A stretch of 64,000 bases of DNA from Lonicera japonica (lineage: Eukaryota; Streptophyta; Magnoliopsida; Dipsacales; Caprifoliaceae), in assembly GCA_021464415.1 (NCBI GenBank), contig CM038463.1, forward strand, positions 930,001-994,000, in the 5' to 3' direction. How positions within the stretch are numbered: position 1 is the stretch's first letter; each line of letters opens with the position of its first letter. Below the pieces are notes generated by a model. The model did not search any database. It saw nothing but the letters and a program-made list of their open reading frames with translations, and had not been told where the DNA came from. Both the position numbers and the translations under genes were made by a program. This document shows, piece after piece, positions 48,713-60,143 of this stretch.

Positions 48713-48739
48713 GTGCCTTCGGGCACGTACATACCCTAA
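48713..48739 (+). other. Helitron 3' hairpin and terminus
   Basis: GTGCC-TTCG-GGCAC (48713-48726) is a perfect 5-bp stem with a tetraloop. Ten bases later comes CTAA (48736-48739), fitting the CTRR consensus. The next base is T, as expected for Helitron insertion between A and T. Confidence 0.75.
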
Positions 48740-49003
48740 TAATAAAGAAAAAGAAAGAAAGGCTTAACTAGTTGGGGTCACTTGCATCCAACCTCTCGAA
48801 TCAGTCTCCACGGGTTTTTGTGTGTACACAAACACTCGCACGCCTTTCTTTCTTTTTTTATTAACATTTTTTTTTCTCTCATTTATCCATATATTTCATT
48901 TCTCTTCCCCAAATTTGTGGGGAACTGGGGATTTGCCTTTTCTTTTCTCTCTCTAAATCTTACTTAGCCGTACTCCTCCTTTTTCCCCACCTGATCTGAT
49001 GAT
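48740..49003 (+). promoter_or_regulatory. Proximal upstream region of the TPK gene
   Basis: Only 264 bp separate the Helitron terminus from the start codon. The stretch is pyrimidine-rich (CTTTCTTTCTTTTTTT, TCTCTCTC), as in many plant 5' leaders. No clear TATA box is seen. Any regulatory DNA farther upstream has been displaced by, or now lies in, the Helitron. Confidence 0.4.
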
Positions 49004-52000
49004 ATGATGGAAGAAGAGGTTTCATTTCTCCCTTCCACTCCCCAACTCCAACAACCTCTTCTCCACCACCACCACTCTACTCCTATTCCCTCCTCCTCCT
49101 CCTCCTTTATCTTCCATCACGACGAAGATCTCCTTGAACACCAACCTCCTTGTTCTTCTTCTTCTTCTTCTTCCCCTCCTACAGAAACAGAGCCGCCATC
49201 ATCATCAGTTTATGGCTGCAGGAACAAGATTCACCGCTGCAAGACCGCCCCCGCCATGTCCGTGATGCGAGACCTCAATCCCCTCAACCCCAAACCGGCC
49301 GACTCCAACTCCATAGTAAGACAAGCCTTCCTTTTACTCCTAATATACCTGTCTTTGGGGGTCCTCATCTTCTCTTTCAACCGTCTCAGCTTTTCCGGCC
49401 ACCGCACCCATCCCTTGGTCGACGCTCTCTACTTCTGCATAGTGACCATGTGCACCATAGGCTACGGCGACATTGCCCCTATATCCCCCTCTGCCAAGCT
49501 CTTCTCCTGCTTATTCGTCCTCGTCGGCTTCGGTTTCATCGATATCCTGCTATCAGGGGTCGTAAATCACGTCCTCGACCGGCAAGAAGACATGATCCTC
49601 AAAGAGGTGGTCAATAAAAATCAATCCCAATCAAAACCCGAGGGTTTTCGGGCGAGGAATTACATAGTGGATGTGGAGAAGGGGAGGATGAGGATAAGGT
49701 TGAAGGTGGGTCTGGCACTTGGGATAGTGTTGTTCTGTATTGGGATTGGGACCTTGGTTTTGTATTTTGGGGAGCGGTTGGACTTTGTTGATTCTTTGTA
49801 TCTATCGGTGATGTCCGTAACGACGGTTGGGTACGGTGACAGAGCCTTCAAGACCATACACGGGAGGATATTTGCATCGATTTGGCTTTTGTTCTCGACG
49901 CTTGCTGTGGCGAGGGCTTTCCTGTATTTGGCTGAGGCAAGGATTGATAAGAGGCACAGGAGAATTGCAAAGTGGGTTTTGCAACGGGATATCACCGTCG
50001 ATGACCTGCGAGCCGCCAATCTCAACAACAATGCCTTCATCAGGTAGACCCATTTATTTCCTTTCCTTTCCTTTCCTTTTTAATCCCACTGCTATTTTAC
50101 TACCAGCACCAATCATCTATTTCTCTAGCTCTTTTATTAAAAAGAAAATTGGGAAATTCCAGTTTATAATTAATTTCACTATGCCTCACTATTACTTGAT
50201 ATGATAATTATTATATAATGGGAACCATCGCTTAATTTCGCTTGTTTCTGCAAACCCGGCTACCGTAGGAGGAAAAAGAAAAAAAAAATCGCCTTTCACC
50301 ATCCAGAAATGGTTTTTCTGGTTGGTTCTTGGAAATATTCCAAGCCAAGCCAATGTGATATTTTGAATGGTTTAATAGTAGTAGTCGTTGTAGTGGTTAC
50401 ACCTCGTTGTCCGTATTCACATTATTGCATCCTTGTTAAATGAATTATTATAGTTTAAAGAAACAATCCAGTGGTCCCCTTTAAATTAAATGTCTCATCT
50501 ACTTCCCTTCCAAAGTAAGTTTTACTTTTTCTCATTTTTAAAGTCCAACTTGATAAAATGAAAATACACTCATGATTTATTATCTTTCTTTAAGTGAAAA
50601 AAATTAGGTAGAAAGGTGGGCTTATTAGTTGTCCTGGGTCCGCAACACATTATTTTTTAATTTAATTTCAACTTGTTTTTATTTTATCTATCAGCCGACC
50701 TTTCATCTATCAACTATTAGGACATCTCCAATAAAATAATCAAAATCACTTTTTAATTATTTATTTAGTAAATTTTAAAATTTTAAAGTTAACCATATAA
50801 CCATTCCTAATAGTTATTTTTTGACGATAGCTAAATTTGTAGGGTCTACTATATTGATTGACCACAACTTAATTAATTTAAATTTTGTTTAATAAAAAGG
50901 AGGGAAAGATTATCTAAATTTGAAAAACATTCTCTTTTAGCCAAGATAATTAGTGGGTACCTTATTTTGGTTATTGAACAAGGTTGTTAATTTTGATTAT
51001 TATGTTATTAGGATAGGGTTTTTTAATCAACATTGTTAAAATTGATTATAATTGTTATTTTGGTTATACCATTGGAGATTCTCTTATAGCAAGGGGACAT
51101 TTATTTTGGGTGGTGTTATTTTTACTCTATTATGACTTTGTAACACTCCCACCAAACTATTCTCACATTACTCAACTAATCATTCAATTAATCCATAACT
51201 AATCTCTCTCTCACCATTGTTGCTGCCACCGTTTTCTTCTTCTCTGGTGAAGATTTCTTCTCCTTCTCCAACGGCGTGGTCGTCACCAAAGGTGATTGGG
51301 TTAGGTTAGAGTTTGAATTGATTATTAATGACTAGTAATTAATTTTAATTAAGAGTTGGAGTGGTACAAAGTAAAAGAGGTTTGGTGTGAGTGATAATAA
51401 GAGTGGGATTAATACCTAGTAATAATGGGGGTGGAAATAACACAACCCTTCATTTTAACCACTGATTCTAATTGTGTCATATTCTTCTGGTGCGGTATTA
51501 TTGGCAAAGCAATTATAACTAATGCCAAAGCAATGTACAATTTTTAATGCATACGGTACAACTCTCGAAAGTAGTACTTTGCTCTAATATTTAAAGTTAA
51601 AATTGTTTTAGCAATAGGGCTAGCCATCCTTAATATATGAAACACCTATTTTACACATGTTTTTCATTTTATACAAGCAATGATAGGATGGGGCCATAGC
51701 GCCCTTATGAATATCCACACTCTACCACTTGGGCTAAAGTTCAGATCTTTAATTTGCCAAATTGAATTGACCTTATTTTAGTAAAAGATCAAGTTAATTT
51801 GCCTAATTGACTACAGATTCTAAATATGACATTTATGTGAATTGAACGTAGGACTAGTCACAATGTAATTATTTTGTTATTAGAATATTGTGAACATCAT
51901 GATTTACCTTTCTTGTTTTTTATTTCTATAAGCAAAATTTTCATGTTAATTAATTTCTAGGAACATTTGGCTTATTATTAAATAATAATATGGGGATAAC

Positions 52001-52252
52001 GTTACGTTTTAATTTTGTGGTGGACTATTAATAATAATAATGAATTGAATTGGAAAAAAATGCAGCAGGTCAGAATACGTAGTGTACAAGCTGAAAGAGA
52101 TGGGGAAGATAAGGGAGAAAGATGTAATCCAGATATGCGACCAGTTCAACAAGCTTGATCGTAATAACTCTGGCAAGATCACGCTCCCTGATCTTTTGCA
52201 AGACCACCACCTCAACCACCAGCAGCAGCAGCAGCAAGGTCTTCACTCTTAA
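49004..52252 (+). CDS. TPK: Two-pore potassium channel (TPK/KCO family)
   Basis: Exons 49004-50043 and 52066-52252, GT-AG intron of 2022 bp, 408 aa. TPK channels are dimers of two-pore subunits that pass K+, mostly across the vacuolar or thylakoid membrane. There is a Ser/His-rich N-terminus and a 14-3-3-type site RCKTAP (78-83). First membrane pair: ~106-126 and ~165-190, with filter TIGYGD (151-156). Second pair: ~233-256 and ~288-311, with filter TVGYGD (274-279). A degenerate EF-hand follows near 333-352, then a good EF-hand loop DRNNSGKITLPD (378-389). The splice junction encodes FISRSEY, matching the family's GFISKSEY. The C-terminus adds an unusual HHLNH-Q6 tail. The pattern is closest to the TPK3/TPK5 type. 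ATG 49004 is followed at once by a second ATG, and no upstream in-frame extension is needed. A possible AATAAA lies at 52265-52270. Confidence 0.95.
50720..51083. mobile_element. Tourist/Harbinger-like MITE in the TPK intron
   Basis: The ends GGACATCTCCAAT and ATTGGAGATTCTC are imperfect terminal inverted repeats. Similarity extends inward (ATAATCAAAAT / ATTTTGGTTAT). TTA flanks both sides (50717-50719 and 51084-51086), as in PIF/Harbinger insertions. 364 bp, no coding capacity. Confidence 0.7.
51108..51448. mobile_element. Second MITE in the TPK intron
   Basis: Ends GGGTGGTGTTATTTTTAC and GGAAATAACACAACCC are inverted with a few mismatches. Flanks TTTATTTT (51100-51107) and TTCATTTT (51449-51456) agree in seven of eight bases, suggesting an 8-bp target duplication (hAT-like). 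341 bp, non-coding, 24 bp after the previous MITE. Confidence 0.6.
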
Positions 52253-55200
52253 TTAATTACCATAAATAAACTCATTTCATCATAATTACTATTTCTATCC
52301 CATTGATCAATTAATATGCAGCTAATTTATTAAGCTCCACGTTAGCTGAGTCTACAAGCTTTTGCACTAGCTACTAGAAAAAATAAAAATAAAAATGCAT
52401 ATAAAAACTATGGGAGATTTTGAGTACGTGACTCAAATTAAGAGTTGAGAAGGACACAAATTTTAACAAAATCAATTGTTATTAATTATCACGTGTCTTT
52501 ATCATACATTTATATGTCTAGAAAATGAACATAAATTTTGATTTGAGATCATAATTTGGAACAAACGGTGTATTTGAACAAGCAATACATACACACACAT
52601 ATATATATATATACTGCGAATTGTATGATGATTGAATTTACAGAAAGTCCACATCTCTTTGGGGAACTCAATGAGAGGATTGCTTTACGTACGAATGCTG
52701 GATCAAGATGTAGAAATTGTGTATCTCTTTATTTACATGTATTAGATAACAAGCAACTTATTTCACGTATTAAAGCCAAATAAATACAAAATATATTTAG
52801 CTCATGGAGCTATATATGAATTAGTTGAAAACAAGAGGAATATAAGGCTCCGTTTGATTGTACGGTGGAAAAGGAAAATAAATTGAGTTAATTTTGGCGA
52901 AAAGATGGAAAATAAGTTTATTGATAGGAGTGATATCTTCTTGATTTTTAAATTTTCTTACGAAGAAATTTTCTTTACTTGGTGGTGAGTAAAAATTTTT
53001 TACCAAAAATATAGAAGGATAAAAGTTATTTATTTGTTAAATGAGCAACATATATAGCCTTATGTTATATCTTTTTATACAAACAAATTAAATTTATTTT
53101 TTTTATTTCATCTTTGCAATCAAACGGAGCTTAAGAAAACAATCGAAAAAAAAAGGTGGTCTAATATGTAAATGGCATTATTAACAAAACAATTATTATC
53201 TTATTAAAAGAATGCATAATTTAAAAAATATACGATATAACTTATCAAATAATACTATAATCTAGCAAATAGAATATTGTTTAAGAATATTGCTACCTCA
53301 TATATATGTATGTATGTATATATATTAATTAATACTTGATGGCCCACCAACATGCAAAAGTCAATGAAAATGATGATACAAAAAGAAAAGAAGAGGGGAA
53401 CAAATATTAACACATTGCTTGCCTTTTACCCATCGATCAATAACTAATCATACACAAGTCGAAATATGATCGTTCCAATAATGCAATAATTAATGCTACT
53501 GCTTTATCCCATCAACTAGTATATTATTGGAGCCAACTTCAAGCTGCTTGTTCTATAAACAATTTTGAAGAAACAATATTCCATATATAAACATATAGAT
53601 GTTTATTGAAAAATAAAAAATAAAAATAAAATCAGTCTCGCTCTATAGACGACTTACGAAGGCAATAGTTTCTAAAAGGCCATTTCACAGAATGCATTGA
53701 TCTACATTTAAAATCAACATCTTTTAAAAGAAACAAAAAAAAAATTTGTTTTTCTAAATCAAATGTCAGTAATTGAAAAAAATTAACAGATTTCAAAAGA
53801 AAAAGTTACACCATCATCTTGTGTCACATTAGCTAAGGCTTCTGTAAACTGTAAAATAGAATAACAAGACATATAGTCAAGATGATTGCAAATAGATTGG
53901 ATTGTTCTGACCAATTCAGCAGCACAAGTAGCCAATTAGAAGAAGCTCCTACTTGGAGTTGGAAGAGATCTCATGTCCAAATTTTACCAGATTTTAGAGA
54001 GATTGTTGTTGTATTTAAAAGAAGAAAATTAGATCTCCCATTTATATATATATATATATTACTCCGTAGTAGATTACCATGCATACATATGGGTAACATG
54101 AATAATTTAAAAATGAAAGTATAGAAAGTGAGTTAGAAGTTGAGAATAATTCGACATTTGTAAATGAAAAAATAGTTGATGTAACTACATATATATATAT
54201 ATATAATATTAGAAAAATGCAAAAAAGAAAAAAAAATCTACAAGGAGGTAGTCGGTGATCCGTACATGGTTACATACACACTTGGCACTTATTAGATAAA
54301 GTGATGTTAAAGAAGGCCGTGGGGGCATCTTCTTGACTGATCAACGAGACTGACTAGATCGAACTCCAATTGATTGCAGTTGCTTGGCTTTCTTCGACAA
54401 AAAGCATCTGTCGACCATTTTGAGCAAAATTTTAAGCTTTTCCATTTTTGCAGTTTGGGTGATAATATATATATATATATATATATTTACTACTGAAAAT
54501 GAGAGATAAAAGAAAGGAAAGGGAAAAAGGAACTGTGGTGGACACTTGGAAAGAGATGAAGAAAATAAAAACTTGGCGTACAAAAAACAAAAAGGAGAAA
54601 AGGGTGAATTGGGTGTAATTGAAGTAACAATGATGAAAGTGGAAAAGATGAAACAGCGAGACTTAATTAAAGGGATGCATAGATATCGAATAAGAAAGCC
54701 AAACCAACAACCACAATTATTGTTAGTTATCAACTATCATCATCACCTTAGAATATAATTTGAAAAAAAGAAAAAAAACCTATTTTTTATAAATTTTGAA
54801 AGAGACGTTAGATAACTGATTTAGCCATACATTTTTATTTAATTTCCGGTCCTCAGTAAAATCCAATTCTTTTTTATTTGAATAATAATAATAATAAATT
54901 GCATGAAAGATAATGAAATTGTTGCCAGACAGCCTTTTAAGCTTTTGCTAACCAGGACAAAAGTGAGATCAAATGAGACATACACCCTACAAACTATTTA
55001 ACGTACTCCTCTTTTTCCCTATATTTTTAGTACAGACAGACACAAATATACAATGTTCAAGCTTTTGGAGAGAGGCCAGGATGCACAAGACTCGAAATTG
55101 CATTGCCCTGCCCAAAATGCCTAGGCTTTACCACCTTGCTATATTTAAAGAAACTCAATACCAACAAGACACCTCATAACGAGCTGCATATAAGTTTAAT

Positions 55201-57342
55201 TACTTTTCAAGACTCCATTATATCACGACACGAACATAACACATTATCAAATGCAGCCGTGAAGATATGTGCCACAAGTGATTGTGCTATAATTTTCCAT
55301 GGTACAGGACAGGGGTCATTATAGGAATGTTTGGAGTTTTAGCGCATACTATTTTTTATTTTTATTTTTTGATACAAACGGTGATAAAATTCAGTGTTAA
55401 AGAAATAGTGCATGAGTAGTGAGACTCGAATGCTATCTTAATATAATTTATAACACACCTTTAACTAATTAGGCAAGCCTCAATTCAGATGCACAAAATT
55501 AGTGAGATCTATATCTTTCGTTTTATAGAAGTCTTTCGACATATAAGTTGTGCTAGTTAATTTTAAGAAGGGAAAAAACAGGAAAAGTTATTAAGTTGAA
55601 GAAAAAGGAAGAAATTTCGGATTAGGAAGGAAAGTAGCAAATCAACAAGGTTGGTGGGAATTAGAGGGAGTGAGAAACAAAACAATCCTAACTCACGTGA
55701 TGATTGATTAATGCGTGTTGTCCCCGCCAAATTTTATAGGAACATGCATCTATGTCAATTGTTATAGTTTGGTTGTATTTTTTTGTTAGAAATCACTAAC
55801 TTTAATTTATCAAAGATTAAGAATATAAATTGTATTCATTTTTCAGAAAAAATATATAATTCTTATTTTGTTAAAATAATATATATATATATATATATTA
55901 TGTTCAAAAGGCCATCAAATTATTTAATATAAAATATCTTAAAAGTAATAATAAATAAAAGTGAGGGAGTATAAAATTTGATTATAATGATTTGGGCTAG
56001 CCCAGCATTTTGAAGGACCATACGTTGGATATGGCCTGCTGGCCTAGTGACAAAGAAGCCGAGAAGAATAAATATGGACTCTGATACCAATGTCATACCA
56101 AGGACAACGAATCTCAACCGACCACAACGAAAGATATGCCACGTGACCAACACGTGAAAAGAACATAAAGAATGCGTGTGGAGAATATTACTGAATCATA
56201 CAGACCATTACTAGGATTGTGCTGATCCCCACCAAATCGTGACAGATGTACTATTTTGTTGTAGATAAGGGAAAAAGTGCTGAAATGTTATCTAAGTCAT
56301 ACTTTTTAGTCATTTTATTATTAATCCTAATACGCAATTGTAACCATAATTCTATACGTATAAATAGAAGATGAGTAGCTTAGAAAAAGAATTCGATCTA
56401 TCTCTCATTTGGTTCTTAAGGTTGAAATAGCATAGTATGGGGGGAGAGAGCTGATAGTTTGTCTTCTTTGTTGCAAACAACCTTAAGAACTAAATAACAA
56501 ACACACACAAGGGTGAAGGTATTCTAGATATATCATCCATTGGCTAGGAGAATCATCATCAAACAAAAATCTCCTATCCATCTTTACTTTATTTCTCATT
56601 CTACTAAACTCATTAATAACAAGTTTTCACTATGGGTTGGGTCTAAATTTTTGGTCACCTATAAAAAGTATTATATCCTCAAGTGAAATGATGTTAACTT
56701 TTTAGACGATAATTCTATTTCCAGGACAATCAGTTTTATTAGGACATCTTCTAGAAAAAAAAAAGAATAAGGGGAAAAAAAGAGAGGCATTATTTGATGT
56801 GTTATCTTTGCCGCTCTTTTTAACTTTATTGGTGATCATTTAGTAACAGCATATTAATAATACTCTCTCTATGTGATTTGATCCTCCATCAGCCCACAAG
56901 CAAGGCCTTTGGTACCTTTGCGGGTTTGCCATCCAATTTGTTTAGTTTAGTGTAATCTAAAGTAAAGATAATATAAAATATAAAACTAAAAAATTCAAAA
57001 TCATTGACCTTTTAATAACGAGAGGATAATTAAGTAGCCAATGCTAATTAATAAATTTAGAGAGAAAAGAAAAGAAAATAAAAATTCACCTAATGCTTTT
57101 TCTCAAATAAATGTATAATAATAAAAGAAAGGAGGGTGTTGATGTAATGTTTGTTAAAGTAGTGAAAGTAATAATAATCTGACATCTACGTGTGGACAAT
57201 AAGACAGAGAAGCACAAGGACACATCACGTTATATCCCTCGCTCGCTTGGCCCAAAACAAAATCACCTGCAAGCTGCAATCCATTACTTTCCTTTTTTGT
57301 TTTTCTCTGCTGTGTTTTGAGGAGCACAAGTGCTTGAGAGCT
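52253..57342. other. Intergenic region, no convincing gene
   Basis: AT-rich DNA between the TPK gene and the secreted-protein gene. TA/CA microsatellites lie near 52586-52614, 54034-54058, 54188-54206, 54464-54486 and 55880-55898. The open frames are short, low-complexity or T-rich shadows. A minus-strand copia-type primer site is at 56076-56090. The last few hundred bases should contain the promoter of the plus-strand gene at 57343. Confidence 0.5.
56076..56090 (-). other. Copia-type primer-binding-site relic
   Basis: On the minus strand TTGGTATCAGAGTCC matches the initiator-Met tRNA primer site of Ty1/copia elements. The preceding bases end ATGACA, fitting an LTR 3' end. The LTR would lie at higher coordinates (from 56091), but its far end was not found and no pol remnant is seen. 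A TRIM or a decayed copia element is possible. Confidence 0.45.
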
Positions 57343-60081
57343 ATGGGTAGTAGTAGTAGTAGTAGTAGTGTATATTTGATGATGATGATGATGATGATTT
57401 TGATAATGGCAAATATGGTACTAGGTGTATATTGTGTATCTTGTAGTAGTAGTAATAGTATTATTATTCAAGAAAATAATAGGATGAAGATGAAGTCAGA
57501 AACAGCGGTGGGTGACCCAGGAATGAGAAGAGATGGACTGAGAGTGGCTTTTGAAGCATGGAATTTCTGCAATGAAGTTGCACAAGAAGCCCCTTCCATG
57601 GGCAGCCCTAGAGCTGCTGATTGCTTTGATCTCACCTCCTCCTCTTTCACCACCAATAGTATCACCCTCAACAAAAGTACGGGCCTCTTCTTTTTCTTTC
57701 TTTTACATCTTCAATTCCCCTCCCCAAATATCTTTTCTTTCCCCCCCTCTGTGTTTTATAAGTGTTTCAATGCCATTTGTTATTTTTCTTGTCATTCCAC
57801 AACCATATAATATTAGCGTATGTTTCTTTAAATTCAGCCTGCCATTTTCATAACTTAAAATTTCTGATGATTGTACGTATTTGGTTTGAGGCAGGCTATT
57901 CTTTGAATCACAAAGTAAGCGAGGCTGATAACAGACTTGGGGTGGGGAAGGAATTCCCGGGTTTGAGTCCAATAGCTCTTAACAACCCAGACCTCTATGC
58001 TGCAGCCAAGGAGATATATCTGGGTTCCTTGTGTCAAGTTTCAGACAACCCAAATCCGTGGCAGTTTTGGATGGTTATGTTGAAAAATGGCAACTATGAC
58101 ACCCTCTCTGGTCTTTGCCCTGAAAATGGGAAAAAGGGGGCGCCTTTCAAGCCGGGCAGATTTCCTTGTTTTGGAGATGGGTGTATGAACCAACCCCTCT
58201 TTTATCACCAACCCACCACCTTCTCTGATGGTAATGGCACAATGAGAGGTGGATTCAATGGCACCTATGAATTGGGCTCTGCGGCTGCTGCTGGTGTGAG
58301 TGATGGGATCTCTTATTTTGAGGTGGTTTGGGAGAAGAAAGTAGGTATTGGAAGTTGGGTTTTTAGTCATAGATTAAAGACATCAAAATTGTATCCATGG
58401 CTAATGTTGTACCTAAGAGCTGATGCAACCAAAGGCTTCTCTGGAGGCTACCACTATGACACCAGAGGAATGCTCAAAACTGTAAGTCTCAAATCCCAAA
58501 CTCACAATTTTTTCTCAATGAAAAGCAATTATAAAAATCCCCTTTTGATAATTTGATCTGTTTTTATTATGTATAAAGTTGAAAGCAATACTGTTCCATT
58601 GTGCTTCTCTTGGGTTGGAGGCAAAACATAAATCTGTAGTCAGGAGCCCAGTGATTTTGGTATCTTCTGGTTGATATTAATAAATGTTAGGTGGACCAGT
58701 GATGGAGTTATGGCAACCAAACGTACTTCAACTGAATTCGCGTTAATTTAAGTAGATCTAACTGTGGGACTAGTCATTGTGTATTTATGTTCATTTCTTC
58801 TTATTGTCTTTTACGTCTAAACAAATAAGATCTTAATCATATGAAAATCCAAATGCAGTCCTTGTCAAAACGCATAATTCTCTCCAATACGGCTTCAACC
58901 GGCTACAATAAAGAAATTGATACAAAGAGTAGGTAGGTCACCAGCAACATGATTTTTCCTTAAGAAAGCAGTTAGGCTTACGCCCATTTTTTTTTTTTGG
59001 TCTTTCAATAATTTGCTTGCTTTGAGTTGACATCAAGCGACAACTATCAATTGGGTTTGGGTCCCATATGATACTATATTTAGTTATTAATATTCTATAA
59101 ATGAATGAAATAAAAAATATCAAATCAGTAGACATTTCACCTTTCCTTTATAGCCGTATTCTTGAAAAATATAAAATTCTGATCAGTGCAGAACTGCAGA
59201 TTCATCTTGGGAAAATGAAATTTATGTTTCTCCCCTTCATTTTTCAAAAAGAAAGTTTAATCTGAATCACTACTGCGTATTGCATTGGTGCTGCTATGAA
59301 TCAATTTGACTTAGAGAAGTTTGTAAAAATTCATTGTGTTGCAGCTTCCAGAGTCACCGAACTTCAAGGTAAGATTTAGTTTGGATGTGAAGAAAGGGGG
59401 AGGACCTAAGAGCCAATTCTATCTGATAGATATGGGCAGCTGCTGGAAGAACAATGGCAAGCCTTGTGATGGAGATGTGCTCACTGATGTAACCAGATAC
59501 AGTGAGATGATCATTAACCCCGAAACTCCAGCTTGGTGCAGCCCTACAGGTCTCAGCAACTGTCCCCCATTCCATATTACTCCGAACAACACTAAAATAC
59601 ATAGAAACGACACTGCTCACTTTCCTTACTCGGCTTATCATTACTACTGTTCTCCTGGGAATGCCAAGCACTTGGAACAACCCAACAGCACTTGTGATCC
59701 TTACAGCAATCCTCAGGCTCAAGAACTGGTTCAGTTACTCCCTCATCCAATATGGGCTGAGTACGGCTACCCAACAAAACAAGGGGACGGGTGGATTGGG
59801 GATGCAAGGACTTGGGAGCTCGACGTTGGTGGCCTTTCTAGTAGGCTCTACTTCTATCAGGTTTGAATTTAGAGAAAATGTGTTATCTTCTTGTGAAAAT
59901 TATACATGATCATGTCTGATTTGAGGCTTTTATTTGATTGTAGGATCCGGGCACTACTCCAGCTATAAGAATATGGACATCTCTTGATGTGGGAACTGAG
60001 ATTTTTGTTAGTGACAAAGACGAAGAGGCAGAGTGGACTCTGAGTGACTTTGATGTTCTTCTCACTTCCCCAACCATATAA
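57343..60081 (+). CDS. Secreted plant-specific protein of unknown function
   Basis: Four exons, 57343-57676, 57895-58481, 59345-59860 and 59944-60081, all with GT-AG introns, give 524 aa. The first ATG of the hydrophobic leader (MGSSS...MMMM...ILIMANMVLG) is taken as the start; a farther in-frame ATG at 57190 would hide the leader. The leader looks like a signal peptide or anchor. The mature part is rich in Cys, Trp and Pro (PWQFW, CFGDGC, WVFSHRLKTSKLYPW, CDPYSNPQAQELVQLLPHP, WGDART-like GWIGDARTWELDVG) and has N-glycosylation sites (NGT, NDT, NST). I recall this as a conserved uncharacterised plant family (DUF7705-type), but the name is from memory and uncertain. No catalytic motif is recognised. 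It is likely apoplastic or wall-located. Confidence 0.85.
57346..57398 (+). repeat. Coding trinucleotide microsatellites (Ser and Met runs)
   Basis: A (AGT)n run encodes seven serines and, after VYL, an (ATG)n run encodes six methionines. Both lie inside the signal-peptide region of the secreted protein. Confidence 0.9.
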
Positions 60082-60137
60082 TTCAAGTACTCCATATTTC
60101 TGCATGTTTTCTGAGTTTCTCTATTTGCCAGAGGGGA

Positions 60138-60143
60138 AATAAA
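60138..60143 (+). terminator. AATAAA, possible polyadenylation signal
   Basis: AATAAA lies 57 bp after the stop codon of the secreted-protein gene, a usual place for a near-upstream element. Plant signals are loose, so this is only a candidate. Confidence 0.4.

Larger units (their letters stand above)
41464..48739 (+). mobile_element. Autonomous-type Helitron, decayed
   Basis: The block spans from the first recognisable coding sequence (AQRARRENKRIERAL-type start near 41490) to a Helitron 3' end at 48739. It contains both hallmark activities of a Helitron, an HUH/Y2 Rep and a PIF1-like helicase, on the same strand. The 5' terminus (TC) was not located; it must lie upstream of 41464. It was later split by a 1402-bp solo LTR at 44094. 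The stretch 47690-48712 after the helicase holds only AT-rich tail. Confidence 0.8.

Noticed and set aside
49150..49617. 155-aa overlapping frame in TPK exon 1
   Set aside because: Out-of-frame shadow of the Ser/Pro-rich N-terminus and first pore of the channel.
51690..51740. TCTACCACTTGGGCTAA string that recalls a tRNA or gene-annotation motif
   Set aside because: No cloverleaf can be formed; such strings are common decayed-repeat fragments in plant introns.
54341..54733. Minus-strand frame ending MEKLKILLKMVDRC and a short basic tail
   Set aside because: The long form is a translated T-rich/TA-repeat shadow. The 34-aa form starting at MEKLK has no recognisable family and no supporting splice or promoter signal.
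57190..57342. Upstream in-frame ATG that would extend the secreted protein by 51 residues
   Set aside because: It would bury the hydrophobic leader. The ATG at 57343 gives a normal signal-peptide start.
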